Shown piece after piece: positions 1 through 12,183 of a stretch of 64,000 nucleotides of DNA (within the stretch, counting starts at the first letter, position 1; every line of letters starts with the position of its first letter). The DNA is from Golubevia sp. BC0850 (Eukaryota; Basidiomycota; Exobasidiomycetes; Golubeviales; Golubeviaceae), in the NCBI GenBank assembly GCA_012976225.1, contig JAAVVG010000019.1:434001-498000 (forward strand). Reading direction: 5' to 3'. Under the pieces are notes generated by a model. That model worked only from the letters and a program-made list of their open reading frames with translations. It was not told where the DNA came from and did no database searches. The position numbers and the translations under genes were made by a program.

Positions 1-1
1 G

Positions 2-199
2 AATTACAATGATGGTTATAGATCTAGTCCGAATTCGAGTTTGAGGTTCGGAAGTGGTGGAGCTCAGATTGGAAGGAACCAGCAAACGAATTTTAGGAAT
101 AACAGTAGTAGCTTCAATAATGCGGGACCTAGTGGTGGGAATACGAGTGGGAATGTTAACGATACTTTACTTTTACCTCCGCATAAAAGAAGGAAGTAG
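2..199 (+). CDS. 3' end of an Asn/Ser/Gly-rich protein (partial)
   Basis: An open frame enters from the left edge and ends at TAG 197-199. The 65 visible residues are dominated by Asn, Ser and Gly (for example the stretch NNSSSFNNAGPSGG) and finish with a basic tail, HKRRK. No domain is visible. Such low-complexity, basic-ended C-termini are common in fungal RNA-binding and nuclear proteins, and KRRK could serve as a nuclear localisation signal, but that is inference. It runs towards the next gene, which is on the minus strand, so the two are convergent with about 390 bp between their stop codons. The 5' part lies outside the window and no function can be assigned. Confidence 0.6.
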   Translation, partial: NYNDGYRSSPNSSLRFGSGGAQIGRNQQTNFRNNSSSFNNAGPSGGNTSGNVNDTLLLPPHKRRK

Positions 200-587
200 A
201 GGCGTGCTTAGCATGTTCAACTTCTCAGTATATCCGCTTCCCTTTCCCGATCACTGCATGTAATTTTAAGTGTTTTGTAATCAATGGCACCAGTCCAATC
301 GCATCGATTTTGTTTTGAGAGTGAACATCATTACTGATGTACTGTTTTGAGAGAGAGCTGGACACATGTAAGTTCGGTTCAAACTTCAAGCAAACGAGGT
401 GAAAGAAAGTGTTCAAGATTTCTTAATGAGAGAAGCCGAAAACAAAGAGAGAAAGACGAAACGAGTAGCTACAATCTATAAACAAAGAGTGATATGGTGA
501 CAGGGAAATTGTAAAAGAGAAAAGGAAAGGAGTTTCAAGGCCGACAGAAAGGAGTCTCTCCCAGACTATTTCCTGAGTGAACTTCAA
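200..587. other. Intergenic region between convergent genes
   Basis: About 390 bp between two convergent stop codons. It should hold both 3' UTRs and polyadenylation signals. I see no gene or repeat. Confidence 0.6.
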
Positions 588-2160
588 TCAATTGTACAAA
601 GTACCATCGTAAAGATTGCTGCACTGTCCGTTCGAAACAACTGCATGGATCAAAGACGGACCTGCCAGGTAATAAGACGGTTGATTGGTCAAAGCACTTC
701 CGTCAGCAGGACAGGTTGTACCTTCAACGGTGTAGCACATTTGACTTCCCTTGAATGCGTAGAAGAAGGACCCTAAGCAATTTGAACTTCCTTGACATGC
801 GATGCAGCAATCTAAGGGGGTAGTGAAAGAGAGAACGTTGAACCTAGCACCTTGTCCCATGATCACGAGGGAGTTGATTGGATCTCACTTGATTCCAGTA
901 TCAAGCACTTGAGAAATAGAACCAAGCGAAAGAGAGAGGAGAAAATAGAAGGAATCGAGGTCAGAGAAAGTCCATTGACAAGCCTTCTACGCTCAATCAT
1001 CAAATCAGACTACTCACGATTAGCTGCACCGCAAGCTTCATACCTAGTTTCTTCTGGAGCGAAGGCAGAAACAGTAGTAGTAGATTCGATAGTTGTAGCA
1101 CCAAATTTGGTTGAGGTCTCTACAATAGTATCGGTGACAGAAAATGACTCAGCTACAGAAATCTCGTTGGGGACGTAAGTTGAAGTAGATGTTGAAACTA
1201 AAGTCTTGATCGAAGTTTTTGTTGCAGGTACAGCGGTTACGGTATGAGTCTTCTTGCTAATTTTAATGACGGTGTGTTGAGGAGGATAGATGACTTTCTT
1301 CTTAACACAAGTAACAGAGTCTGGCCAAAGTCTTGGTGGCCGATTACAACTGACTTCCAATCTACCTTTGTTTGAACGATTGAATAGAGAGGATTCTTCT
1401 TGATCTTGAGATTGAATTTCTCTTTTACCTGGAGCTGTAGCTCTTTTGTTCTTGGTCAAAGATGCTGGAGTGAATGAAGCAGGAGCTCCAATGGTGGTGG
1501 TGGAAGTGAGAGTGGCTAAACCAGAAGAAGAACGACGGTCGACGACGAAGCGAAAAGAAAAGGTAAGATCAGCCAAATGGTCAAACGAATCTTCACCTCT
1601 GTTTGGAAGCGAATAGAAAGTGGAACTTACTGGTCTCAGTTGCATCAATAGTAGCAGAAACCAGTTGAACAAGGGTGGTCACAGAAGTTTCCAAAATCGT
1701 TGACGTAGTAGAAAAAGTGTCGGTGAGGGCCGAAAGGGTAGTTGACGCCGTGACCACTTCGTTCTTGGTGGAGAAGACTAAACAATCAGAAGAGAAGAGA
1801 TCAACCGAGAAGGTTAGAAGAAGATTGCGTAAGAAAGCTGTTCTCAGGTCGTCTTGATTCTTTACTTCGCCTCACTTCTTCCGAGAGCTGTTCTCAACTC
1901 ACCAGTGATTCTCTCAGGGGTTACAGTGACTTTTGGGTACTTGGTAGAAGTAACTGTACGAGCCGGCTTGTGAATGATCTTGGTCTTCGATTGGGTAGGA
2001 GCATGTCTGACCTTGTTCAATCCGAGAGTAGTGGTACACTTACTTGACTTTGACGTCTGTATGACCGTAGTTTCTTCTGACTTCGAGATCTTGAGCAGAA
2101 GAGAATGAAAGGAGGAGAATAGAAAAGAAGAGGATTGGGGTTGAGAAGGAGAGCTTCATG
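588..2160 (-). CDS. Secreted Thr/Ser-rich protein with C-terminal cysteine-rich domain
   Basis: The start ATG at 2158-2160 opens a clear signal peptide (MKLSFSTPILFFSILLLSF, cleavage near SSAQ). Several exons follow. They give a Cys-containing Thr-rich stretch (CTTTLG then VTSTKYPKVTVTP), then STTTVSAF-type low complexity with two dibasic sites (NKR and GKR), then a Cys-rich end with LDCCIACQGSSNC and QMCY, and stop TGA at 588-590. The spacing of the last cysteines resembles an apple/PAN-like or other small fungal cell-surface module, but I do not recognise the family. The join of the last exon (AANR to ARFNVLSF) uses donor GTGAGTAG near 1010 and acceptor ACAAG near 842. The first intron is problematic: frame continuity needs a very short intron of about 37 nt around 2005-2041. 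Likely extracellular or wall-associated; the Thr/Ser runs suggest O-mannosylation. Confidence 0.6.
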
Positions 2161-3508
2161 ATTGAGGAAGAGAGGAGGGGAGGAGGGAAAGAGGGAAGAG
2201 AGAGAGGGAGTAGGGCTTGGGATGTAAGAGAGAGAGAAGGATGGAGAAGAAGTAGAGAAAGATCTCTCGACAGAACTTTTTGCCTCTTTTAAACCCAGAT
2301 TCGAATTCTTTCAAAACTTGAGATAAAGTCGGTGAAACATTTTCCGAACGATCTGGACCTCAGGCCTCAGGGGATGACCACAGCCTGAATTGGAAACCCT
2401 TACTACCCCTTGAACTCGAGGCGGTGGGTGGCGGCCAACGACCATTTCCCTTACAAGTTGCAAAGCGCAGATAGATGCGCTTAAGCGACAGAAAAACTTT
2501 ATCCGAAATCTGTCAATTTGAAGAGGCCGAGAGGCTTACATACGAAGATGCGTTCGAAAAAGTGTTGAAAGTGTTTGAACGAGCCAGATGCGGAGGAAGT
2601 GGAGGCTGTTTTCTCTTTGGATCTTGAAGACGAAAGTGTACGAGTCAGGAAATCTGAAGAGAATTGACTCGCTCTCCAAATCCTCTGATCTGAGAACGCC
2701 GAGAGAAAGTTCAAATGAAGCGATAGAAAAAGGAGGGCTGAAGTGGCTGCAATGTCCAAGAAACAGTCTCGAACTTCTCCAAGCCGGATCCTTCATATCA
2801 CCTCTCTTCTGTCAGGATTCCAATGGAATCGATGCTTCTACTCTGTTTCTTTCAGTCTCAGTAGAGCAACCGAGAACCTCAGAGGACCAAGTTCAGCTGC
2901 AGGAAGCTCGACTTGGAGAGCTGCTACCTTCCCTCACTCTCTGTTCCCAGAGTCGGATAGCTGGCCTCAGGAAGACCACAGAGCGAGTCTCAAAGTAAAT
3001 GGCAGGGGTCCTTTCAAAGGTTGGAGGGAGGAAATGACAGCTAGGGAGAAGAGGTGATGTGGCGGCAGAGGTCTGTGGATTGATGGCCTCTTTGTCCTTC
3101 ACTACTCCCTCTTGGAAGGATCATCCAGGCAAAATTGGCTGTTGATCTCTATGTACGCCAACCACTCGAGGGGTATACTCGCTCACAATCTCTACCCTCT
3201 CCATGTCCTCTCCTCTCCTCGTCCTACTGAACCTCAACCTACTAACCAACCTCTTACTGCTGACTATCTCCTATCCTTCCACTTCATCTTGTCTCGTAAG
3301 AGCCTTTCTTTGATGGCAAATCCGGAGGTTTGCTGAGGTGCTTATGGGTCTCGCTCGAGGGTCTCGACTGCTAGCGCCAAACTTTGTTGCAGCTCCTTTG
3401 TCCTCCAGGCCTCAGACATCTTCTGGATTCCCAAGAGAAAGGTCGTCTAAACAAAACAATTTTAATTTCATTCTTCTGTCGCAGCATTTCGCTTCGTAAC
3501 AATCTCTT
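2161..3508. other. Intergenic, no supported gene
   Basis: About 1.35 kb between the start of the secreted-protein gene and the stop of the aldolase gene, both on the minus strand. Its left part is the pyrimidine-rich 5' leader of the secreted-protein gene. Open frames exist on both strands (longest about 136 codons at 2588-2998 +), but none has recognisable composition, homology or splice context. The string GGCCTCAG recurs near 2365, 2965 and 3410 without obvious meaning. Confidence 0.5.
2286..2293 (-). promoter_or_regulatory. Possible TATA element of the secreted-protein gene
   Basis: TTTAAAAG reads on the minus strand about 126 nt upstream of the ATG at 2160, followed by a long pyrimidine-rich leader. 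It is a weak TATA variant. Confidence 0.3.
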
Positions 3509-5042
3509 CTACTCTTTGGCGACTTGAACTCCAGCTTCTTTCTCCAACTGTCTCTCCCATTCAAAAGCGACTTTCAATTCCTTCTTCAGCATCTCCTTAG
3601 TCTCCTCCGAACATCTAGGTAAAGGCTTTCTTGGATCTCCCATTTCTAATCCGTAGTATTCTTTCAAGAGATATTTGGTTCCTCCGATTCCACCTTTAGT
3701 GACGGCCCAGTCAGCCCTAGCGACGATCTCTTGTAAGCTTTGAGCTTTGATCAACAATTGAAAGGCTTTGGCTGAAGCTAAATCATCTCCAATTGAAGAA
3801 GCTGAGGACCCAGCTGCCATTGAGGAGACGATAAGAGTGTAAAGTCTCATCAAAAGTCTTGGGAAGATGTTTCCAGTTCCGGCGATGCTGTGAAGTGAAA
3901 GGGCAAATGAGTCAGTAGTGCACTTTAACTCTGTCATTTCCGAATTTTAAGCTCACGTTCCAGCCATTCCAGCCATCATTGAAGGAAGGAGGATGTCTGC
4001 GAATCCGGGAACTACTAAGAAGGGAGTGTGATTTGAAGAAGGACAAGAAGCTAGACGAAGTCCTTTTCCTACGCTGGCACAAGTCAGCTAAGAAAGATAG
4101 AAGTGAAGAGAAGAGAATCGATTTGAAGAAGATCAGAGGGTGAAGGCAGAAGTGGAGGTGTGTGAGAAGTTCGACAAAGATAAGATCAAGAGCGAGAAGG
4201 AGCACGATTCAGTTCGATATCACTGACCTTGGCTCCAACGATGTTCTTATGCTCGGCAATCTCTTCGAGTATATCGGAGTCCATGTCGATACCACCAGCC
4301 TGGAGGACAAATGATCAGATGATGGTGAACGCGAATGAGAAGCCTGCAGGCGCAGATTCTCGAATCAGAAGTGGAAAGTCACTCACGCATGCGGGGAAGT
4401 TGTAGATCATGATTGGAAGAGCACTACCTTCAGCTACCTGACTGCAGCACGAGCGAAGTGTGGTGGACGAGAGGCAAATGTGCGTGAGTTCCGGTGTTAG
4501 TGAACGTTCGATCGTCGATCGAGTCTTCTGGGCATAACTCACATGAAGAATTCCTTGATACTTTCTCTGCTCTTGGCTATTCCTAGCTGAGCGAAATATC
4601 CAGGAGTGACAACGATACAAGCGTCGGCTCCTGCATCTTTCGCATCTTTGCACAAAGATAAGGTGTGTTGCAGAGAACCTCCACCAGTTCCAGCGATCAA
4701 AGGAGTCTTCGCGAACTTTCCTTCGTCCAGTGCTGAACGAGCAGTAGCGATAGCCAGACGTCTCTCGGAATCCAGAAGATGAATAGCTGAAAGAGAGAGA
4801 AGGAGATTCGGTCAGTTCCCCACCCTCTCCCTTCTCTCTTCTTCTTCTTCCTCCTTCCGTTTCTACTCCTTACCTTCTCCATTGGTACCCAGACAGACCA
4901 GGCCAGCTCCACTATTTGCGATTCTAGTGACGTGTTTCTTGAGAGTGTCAGTGTCTAGTTCTTGTCCCTTAGTGTCCTTGAACGGAGTGACCAGCGGAAC
5001 GTAGATTCCACCAACTAGACTGATTGGAGAGTGACTTGACAT
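3509..5042 (-). CDS. DapA-family aldolase (DHDPS / HOGA / 2-keto-3-deoxy-sugar-acid aldolase-like)
   Basis: The start is ATG 5042 (MSSHSPISLVGGIYVPLVTP) and the stop is TAG 3509-3511; about six exons. Family signposts appear in order: GGIYVPLVTPF, the phosphate-loop-like GLVCLGTNGEG, ACIVVTPGYFA, PIMIYNFPA (YNFP block), and NIVGAKLTCASVGKG, whose Lys is the expected Schiff-base residue. A conserved end follows, FPRLLMRLYTLI to DPRKPLPRC. This class I pyruvate-type aldolase family includes dihydrodipicolinate synthase, N-acetylneuraminate lyase, 4-hydroxy-2-oxoglutarate aldolase and fungal deoxy-sugar-acid aldolases. Fungi make lysine by the aminoadipate route, so DHDPS itself is unlikely; a catabolic aldolase, such as for L-rhamnonate or galacturonate breakdown, is the best inference. 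No mitochondrial presequence is evident. The neighbouring organic-anion-type permease might be related, but this is not shown. Confidence 0.85.
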
Positions 5043-5136
5043 GATAGAGTAGATGCTTGAAGTGAAAAGGAGAGTGAGAGGAGAAGAGGAAGAAGAGCGG
5101 AAGTGGGAAGAAGAACAAAGATTTGAATCTTTGAAT

Positions 5137-5144
5137 CTTTTATA
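5137..5144 (-). promoter_or_regulatory. TATA box of the DapA-family aldolase gene
   Basis: TATAAAAG on the minus strand (CTTTTATA on the plus strand) lies 95 nt upstream of the ATG at 5042 and is followed by a pyrimidine-rich leader. This is a consensus TATA box, in keeping with a regulated catabolic gene. Confidence 0.6.
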
Positions 5145-5658
5145 GTACACTTCCCCCTCCCTCCCCCGCGCTGATGCTCACATGGCAATAAGTTTCCGAC
5201 CCGATCAGAAACCACTTTTCAGCGCACCCAACAGAAAACATGCTGCTTTTGTTAGAAGGACTGATTCGGATTGAATAGAAGTTAAGGGTCAAAGGCCTCT
5301 TGGTGTCGAGATAACCTCCTACAGAACAAAGCAGCTGACGAGCAGCGATGGCAGTTGAGAATGGCTGACTCGTGTTTGAGGGTAAAGTGGTAGTCTTTAA
5401 AGTGTCTCCCTTTCCAGTTGTGAGAAGTAAGTAGGGGTGCTGGGTGAGGATGAAGAGATGAGATGACGAAGGCAAGTCCGCGTCTTCCTTGTGACCCTAT
5501 TTTGCCACCGACTGTCTTCAATCGATGACGCGGAAGTACTGTTGACAAAGATGTATTCGGAACACAGTTTTGTAAAGGCTAAGTACAACGACTTTCATCT
5601 CCCATCCTCGCCTCCTTGAGACTCCAATCTGAAATCCACTCGGATGCTAGAATACGAT
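5145..5658. other. Intergenic, no supported gene
   Basis: About 500 bp between the aldolase promoter and the 3' end of the permease gene. Overlapping minus-strand open frames are present, but none shows coding character. Presumably it holds aldolase upstream control sequence and the permease 3' UTR. Confidence 0.5.
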
Positions 5659-8609
5659 CTACTCGGAATATCTGAACTTGCTATAGTAATCTCCCTTGAG
5701 GTTCTTCGCCTCATCGATGGTAGCATAAGTGCCTCCACTTCGCATATCGACAGAGTAGTAGAGAGCTTTGATCTTGTTCTTCAATCCTCCTTTGGACTTC
5801 AAAGCGTCTTGCTCTTCCTTCCTGATTCTGGCAGCCTCGACGATAGCAGCTTCGATTTCTTGAGGACTAGAGTTCTTGGATGTCAAGATCGTTTCGTCAC
5901 AATCTCCTCTCTCTCTCCTGCGGTTTTCGTATCGGATTCCGAACAAGAAGGTCAAGGTGGCAATCATTCCGAGTAAGATGTACATCAAAACGAGCCCGTG
6001 GCTGACCGAGTACCATGGCTTATATTCGGCTCGGTAGAACTGCGTGATAAAGGGTGGAAAAGAAGGAGAGAAGGCAGCGAAGGTGACGAAAGACGAGTCA
6101 GTCGAAGCTCCCTTTCTTCTCAGACTTGAGATTTCTTTCAGCTGCGACTCGAGCACGAGACACAACTCACGTTAGTTGTGGCGGCTCCATTGATGTTGCC
6201 GAAGCTAATGACAAATCCCATCACAGCAGCTCTCTTGTAGGTCCCTTCTACCCCGGTTGAAGTGAGAGCAATTGTGTTGGCAATACAAGGATAGATTCCA
6301 AGCGCAGCGCTGGTAAAAGCCAGGAGGGAAAACAGGGAGTCAGTCGCGAATCTAGAAGAATCTGGGACAAAAGAGGGAGCATTCACAGGTAGATGAAAGC
6401 ATAGGAAACTCCTGCGTTCCTCGAAGCGATGAGCACTACGTAGCCAACTACTCCAACAGCAGATAGAGCAATGTTGATGAAAGCTCTGTGTCCTTTCCTG
6501 TCAGCTGTGAAGCCGACGATCACTGTGAAGATACAGGCGACAACGTAGATTGGAACTGAGACCAAGTTGGCTCGGGTTGCTGTTGAAGGAAATTAGAGAC
6601 TGCTGTGAGCTCGGTCGCCACTTTGAACAGAGCTTCCAATTTGATTCTCACCAGTGTATCCAAGTGCTTGTACAATAGTGGGAGTGAAGAGGGAGAAACT
6701 GTAGAGTGCACCTGAGATTACGGAAGGATAAGAGAGAGAGAGAGAGAGCGAGGTCAGAGATTGCCAATGAAAGGCAAAGGGGCGCGCCACTTCGTCTCAC
6801 CATCACATCCCATGTACGCGATCGCAGCACTGATGAAAATCAAGAGGAGGGTTTGAGTCAGCAGGGTTTGGCGGACTGAAGTAGTCTAGACGAGCTGACG
6901 TTTTTTCTCTGCTCCAGTTCACTTCGTGACTCTTCCTACTTCTCTCATTCCCAACGTCTCAACTTCTCGTCTCTCCTGGTAGACTTTCTTTAGGGCCATA
7001 CTCACACCCAAGTCTTCCAGTCCAAAAAGCATTGCCATAGATTTCTCCATTGGAAGACTTCACCAGCGGCCGAATATTTCTGATCCTCGTTAAGTCTGGC
7101 GATGAGAAACTTTCTTTCCGTTTCGTTCAAGTATGAGGCTGTCTCAGGGAAGTCTGTTTCATTTAAAAAGGGTATGTTGAGACGTGATTTATTAGTGATT
7201 CGACGCTCGGCTGTCCTACTCTTCTTCCATTCCATTCGTCTACACACCTGAGACCAGCCAATAGCTTGCGACTCCACTCAAAAATGTGGCCAATCCTATA
7301 ATGATAAATATCTAGAAAAGAGGGGGACCAGAGAGAGACAAAGACAGGGAGAGAAGTTCAGTTCAGTCTGCGAGTGACTTGAAGAACACGATTCAAACTT
7401 CACTTACCCATCTCCATCCCTCGTACCCTCCGATTCCATTCATGTTGTGAATGGCAGCGGATAAGAGACCTCCGAAGGCTAGATCATGGCGAATTTGAAA
7501 GAGCGAGTCGTGTCAGGTACAGGTTAGAAAAAAGGGAGGGGGGGGGATTCGCCTGAAGACTCACCTCCGGAAATGGTGGCCGCCGAGAAGAAGATGGCAG
7601 CGCGCAATCCATATTCTTTTCTTTTGTAGAAACTACTCAAGAGGTACATGGCGCCTGGAAACAACCCAGCTGGAGCAATGGCACGGGAATTGAGTCGGGT
7701 CAGATAGAACTTGTAGATTGAAGGCATCTCCAGTCGTGAAAGACTTACCTTCAACGATTCCCAGCACGACTCTTGTAGCTACTAGACCACCATAGCTCTT
7801 CAAGAAACAAAGAGGAGATAGGGCATCAGAACAAGAACGAGGCCATCGCCAAGTTCGAAGGTGGAGAGAGAGAGAGACTTACGGAAACGACTCCTTGACT
7901 CAACATTGCAACTCCAACCAAGGTGGTGATGATAGTGAACCATACCCTCGGTCTGAATCTCTTCAACAAGACATTTGAAGGGACTTTAGATAGACACACA
8001 AGAGGGACAGGCGGAGAGAGATGATGCAAAAGGGGAGAACGTCAGAAAACATGGAGTAACGACGAGATGTAACCTCCATTGAGAGTGCTCACTTTCGAAA
8101 ACAGCGTACGTAATGAAGAACATACTGATCTATGAGAAGGAAAAGAAAGAGAGTGTGATTTGAAGGCGAGATCCTTCAATCTGCGGCTTCTCCTGCCTCT
8201 CGTTCACACTCACTGCAATGTTGAGTTGACTTGGGTTTGCACCGATGGTATCTCCAAGACCGTAGAGTTTAGCGTTTCCGATTGCTGATCTAATTGGGAG
8301 TGAAAGAGAAGAGGGAGAAAAGTTAGCGATGACGCTCGACCTCGACTCTCTCGTGTTTCTCTAACTCTCTCAGCTCTCTTACCTATCTAAGAAACTCAGA
8401 AGATAGAGAACAGCCAGCCAAGGGATGAGCCTAAAATCGACCTTTCTCATAAGCTTCTTCTCGTCGATCTCTGCGAACTCTGGAGAGTTACGAAAGTCTG
8501 ACTTTGCTTCCCCATGATTGTTCGCTTCCAGGTTGTTTGGCGAAGAGCTGGAGCTGATGGATTGAGACTTGGTGTCGTGCATTGCTTGAGAGTCCTTTAC
8601 GTCCTCCAT
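5659..8609 (-). CDS. MFS transporter, allantoate permease (Dal5/Tna1, ACS) family
   Basis: The start is ATG 8607-8609 (MEDVKDSQAMHDTKS) and the stop is 5659-5661; roughly ten or more exons. A hydrophilic N-terminus leads to EKKLMRKVDFRLIPWLAVLY, a typical first-helix entry of the anion:cation symporter family, followed by LLSFLDRSAIGNAKLYGL. Later blocks are ISMFFITYAVFEVPSN, RFRPRVWFTIITTLVGV, ATRVVLGIVEAGLFPGAMYL (the family's ARxxLGxxEAGxxPG motif), FPETASYLNETERKFLIARL in the central loop, then six further helices and a charged tail with RYENRRRERGD. Twelve membrane segments are expected, at the plasma membrane. Substrates in this family are small organic anions such as allantoate, nicotinate, pantothenate and biotin precursors; which one applies here cannot be read from sequence. 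It is divergent from ILV3. Confidence 0.85.
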
Positions 8610-9087
8610 GGTTTGTAGAGACGTGGGATGTTACGTAGAAGAGTGAGTGGAGTTGGGAATTGCCAATCACCGGCGGTAGATGCGGCTTAGATTTAGTAGA
8701 ATCGGCTTGAAGAGACCAAGACGAGTGTTAGAGGATGGATCAGGAAAGAGGAGATGAGTGAGGGATGAAACGATATTGAAGTTGGGAAGAAAAGGAAATG
8801 AAAGAGAAAAAGACCTTCAATTGTGGGGATTGGGATATTGGGAAACGACGATCGGACTTCTTTGCTAAGCCGAACCGATCCACGAGGCTGGTTCCTGTGG
8901 AATTTGAAATGGTTTTGAGCAAGGCTTCTGAGATCTGAGAGATTGGGAGAAGTTCAGAAAGAGAGAGGAGAAGAGGGAACTGCTTTGAAACCGGGGAAGA
9001 TGATTGGTCCGCGATGGAGCGATGGAGATAGGTGAGCTCTGAAGATCCTCATCCATTCTCTTACCTCCATCCTCCTCCTTTCTAAAG
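8610..9087. promoter_or_regulatory. Divergent intergenic region between the MFS permease and ILV3
   Basis: The 478-bp spacer carries promoters for both flanking genes. It is purine- and pyrimidine-rich (GAGA/TCTC tracts), and I see no clear TATA box for either gene. Confidence 0.5.
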
Positions 9088-11578
9088 ATGTTCTCATCTA
9101 GTCTCATGAGAGCTCCAGCAGCTCGCTCTTTGAGGCAATCAACTCCCTCCAGATCCATTCAAACTTCCTCAAAGTCTTTCTATGCCAGACCAGGGCCAGG
9201 TGAGTTGAACAGGCATTCCGCAGTGATCACCGCCCCAAAGGATCAAGGTGCCAGTCAGGCAATGCTTTACGCTACTGAGGGAATTGAGGTTGATGAGGAT
9301 CTCAAGAGAGCTATGGTCGGAGTCGCCAGTATCTGGTGAGTTGAGCGCTTCGGAGGGTGGGCTGTGACTAGGAAGGAAGAAAGAAGAGGGTAGGGCAAAG
9401 CTCTTTGGGACAGAGAAACGCTGGCCAGTTCGAACTGAAAACATGGATGAGGTTTTAATAGGTTCAATGCATCGTTTGATCAATTTAGCTGGGCCGATTC
9501 ATCGAAGAGAGCAGACGAAAGGAGCTCCAACCACTTTTTCAAGAAGAACTACCTTCCTCTCTTCAGCTCCAAGTGTTCTGTCTCGCAGCAACTCACGACT
9601 GTCATCTTCTTTTTACTGCTCTCAGGTATGAAGGAAACCCATGTAACTCTCATCTTCTAGGGTTGGGTCAACGTGTGAAAGCCTCCCTTCACAACGCTGG
9701 TTTGACTGGATACCAATTCGGTGCTGTTGGAGTCTCTGATGGAATCTCGATGGGAACAGATGGTATGCACTATTCTCTTCCAAGTAGGGATTTAATTGCT
9801 GATAGTGTGGAGAGTGCTGCTGGAGGGCATTGGCTAGATGGTTGCGTTGTGGTTCCAGGATGTGATAAGGTAGGTAGAAGACTTTCCTTTCTGAGGTTCA
9901 GTGGACACCACCTTACTGAAGATCATTGTTTCATTACCATTTTAGAACATGCCAGGAGTGTTGATTGCTCTAGGACGTCTCAATAGACCGGGTCTAATGG
10001 TTTATGGAGGAACTATCCGACCTGGAGGATGTGCTTCCGTTCCTGGAACTTTGGACATCGTTTCAGCTTTCCAATCTTACGGACAGTATCTTGCTGAAGG
10101 AGGTACTCCGGATGCTGAGAAGAAGAGATACGACACTGTCAGGAACAGTTGCCCAGGACCTGTGAGTGAAGAACTAGAACCAAATCCTGCCCCTCTCCTC
10201 TCTCTTCTCTCTCCTTCCTGACCCTCTACCCCCTCCTTTCGACTTAGGGAGCTTGTGGTGGAATGTATACCGCGAACACAATAGCATCGTGTTCAGAAGC
10301 GCTTGGAATGACACTTCCAGGTTCAAGTTCTTACCCCGCCGAATACCCAGAGAAGCTTCAAGAGGCTGACGACACTGGGGCTGTGATGAGGAATCTGTTG
10401 GAGAAGGACATCAAGCCAAGAGACATCATGACCAGGAGTGCTTTCGAGGACGCTATCGTGAGTGACGGAAGGAAGAAAATCTCCGATCCTCGAAGTGTGG
10501 AAGCGAGGAGGCGAAGAGCTGATTCGAGGTCACCTTCCTATATCCCTCCCTTACTCCATCTCCCTAAATAACAGGCCTTGACTATGGTCTTGGGAGGTTC
10601 CACCAATGCAGTCCTTCACTTGATCGCTATCGCTCACAGTGTTGGGATCAACATCTCAATCGACGAATTCCAAACAGTCTCAGACAGAGTCCCATTCCTA
10701 GCCGACCTCAAGCCTTCCGGAAAGTACGTCATGGAAGATGTTTGGAAACACATCGGAGGGATCCCAACCATCATCAAGTACTTGATCGACAACAAGGTCA
10801 TGTCAGGAGAACACATCACAGTCACTGGAAAGACTCTCGCTGAGAACTGTGACAGATGGGTCGTCGAGAAAGGTAGAGGAAAGTTGGAAGACATGAACCA
10901 AGATGTTATCAAGCCTCTCTCAAACCCAATCAAATCTTCTGGGCACATCAGAATTCTCAAAGGAAATCTGGCCCCAGGAGGAGCTGTCGCCAAGATCACT
11001 GGAAAGGAAGGTTTGAGGTTCGAAGGAAAAGCTAGATGCTTTGACACTGAAGATGAGATGGTCAACGCTGTCGAAAAGGGAACTATCAAGCAGGGAGAGA
11101 AGACTGTCGTCGTCTTGAGGTATAAAGGTCCTAAGGGAGGACCTGGAATGCCAGAAATGCTCAAACCTACCAGTTTGATCATGGGAGCTGGTCTTGGACA
11201 GGATGTTGCTTGTTTGACTGACGGAAGGTTCTCCGGAGGGTGAGTTCGAGTGTACACGAAGAAGTTGAGATGCCGCTTCTTTTGACTAATACTCGATTCT
11301 CTCTTTTCTCGCGTCTCAGATCTCACGGATTCGTGATCGGTCACGTAGTGCCAGAAGCACAAGTCGGTGGACCAATTGCTCTCGTTCGTGACGGAGATGT
11401 CATCAAGATCGATGCCGAAACGAATACTTTAGAATTGGTTGGAGTGACAGATGCTGAACTTGAAGAACGTCGAAAGAGCTGGGTTGCTCCGGAACTCAAA
11501 CCAAAAATGGGACATCTACTCAAGTATGTCAGGAACGTCAGTGATGCCTCGAGTGGGTGTGTGACTGATCTTTTGTGA
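9088..11578 (+). CDS. ILV3: Dihydroxy-acid dehydratase, mitochondrial
   Basis: Catalyses the third step of valine/isoleucine synthesis, 2,3-dihydroxy-acid to 2-oxo-acid, with an Fe-S cluster. The start ATG at 9088 opens a mitochondrial presequence ([18 protein letters not shown], Arg/Ser-rich). Exons follow with the landmarks [11 protein letters not shown] (first cluster Cys), [31 protein letters not shown] (second Cys), [29 protein letters not shown] (third Cys), [54 protein letters not shown] and [13 protein letters not shown]. The stop is TGA 11576-11578. Introns split the gene at GVASIW, PGCDK, SCPGP, FEDAI and RFSGG, each with a GT..AG boundary. Length and motif order are normal for the IlvD/Edd family. 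Confidence 0.96.
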
Positions 11579-12183
11579 ACGCCTACAGGTGGAATTTTTG
11601 GTTGTCTTTGTATCTCTTCTCTTCCCTTATTTTCTTTGTTAGATTTGCCAGTATCTGTTTTCTCTTGCAATCTTATCATTCTTCTTATCTCAATCCAAGG
11701 GTGTTTGAATTGAAGGTTTTCTGAGATCAAGATTAGGTCTTCCCAGCGAAGTGCTGTCAGTCTTCAGTGAACAAAGCTGATCTCACCAGTAAAGGAAGCG
11801 TGGAAGGCTGTGTTTTAAGTGATTCTGAGATTCGTAGATCATGATGAATCGTGTAACATTTTATACAAGAGAGATAGCGCGTGTGTTTTTGACGAGAAGA
11901 AGAACGAACCTGAAGTTTGAAGTAGAGTAGAAGGAAAGGCAAAGAAACAGCGATCGAGAAAGGAAGAGTGAAATAAAACCTGAGAAAGATGTTGGGAGAG
12001 CCTAAGAAGAAAAAATGAAAATAAACAACAGCAAGACTGTAATTCTTCTTAAAACTCTTTGTGTTCCATCGAAAACCTAAAAACTCGTTCTTTACCTAGC
12101 GATCATGTTCAAATAAGTTCTGATTTAGAAATTGGTGTTTCTAGAGGCTTCCTTTTGTTAAGACATATTCTATCTTTGTTCCT
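11579..12183. other. Intergenic region between convergent ILV3 and YPD1
   Basis: About 600 bp holding two 3' UTRs. No gene, repeat or RNA is evident. Confidence 0.55.

Noticed and set aside
2588-2998. 136-codon plus-strand open frame
   Set aside because: No recognisable domain or splice context, and other frames overlap it. Treated as random.
10634-11362. 242-codon antisense open frame in ILV3
   Set aside because: It is a shadow of the strongly conserved ILV3 coding frame and has no plausible composition or start context.
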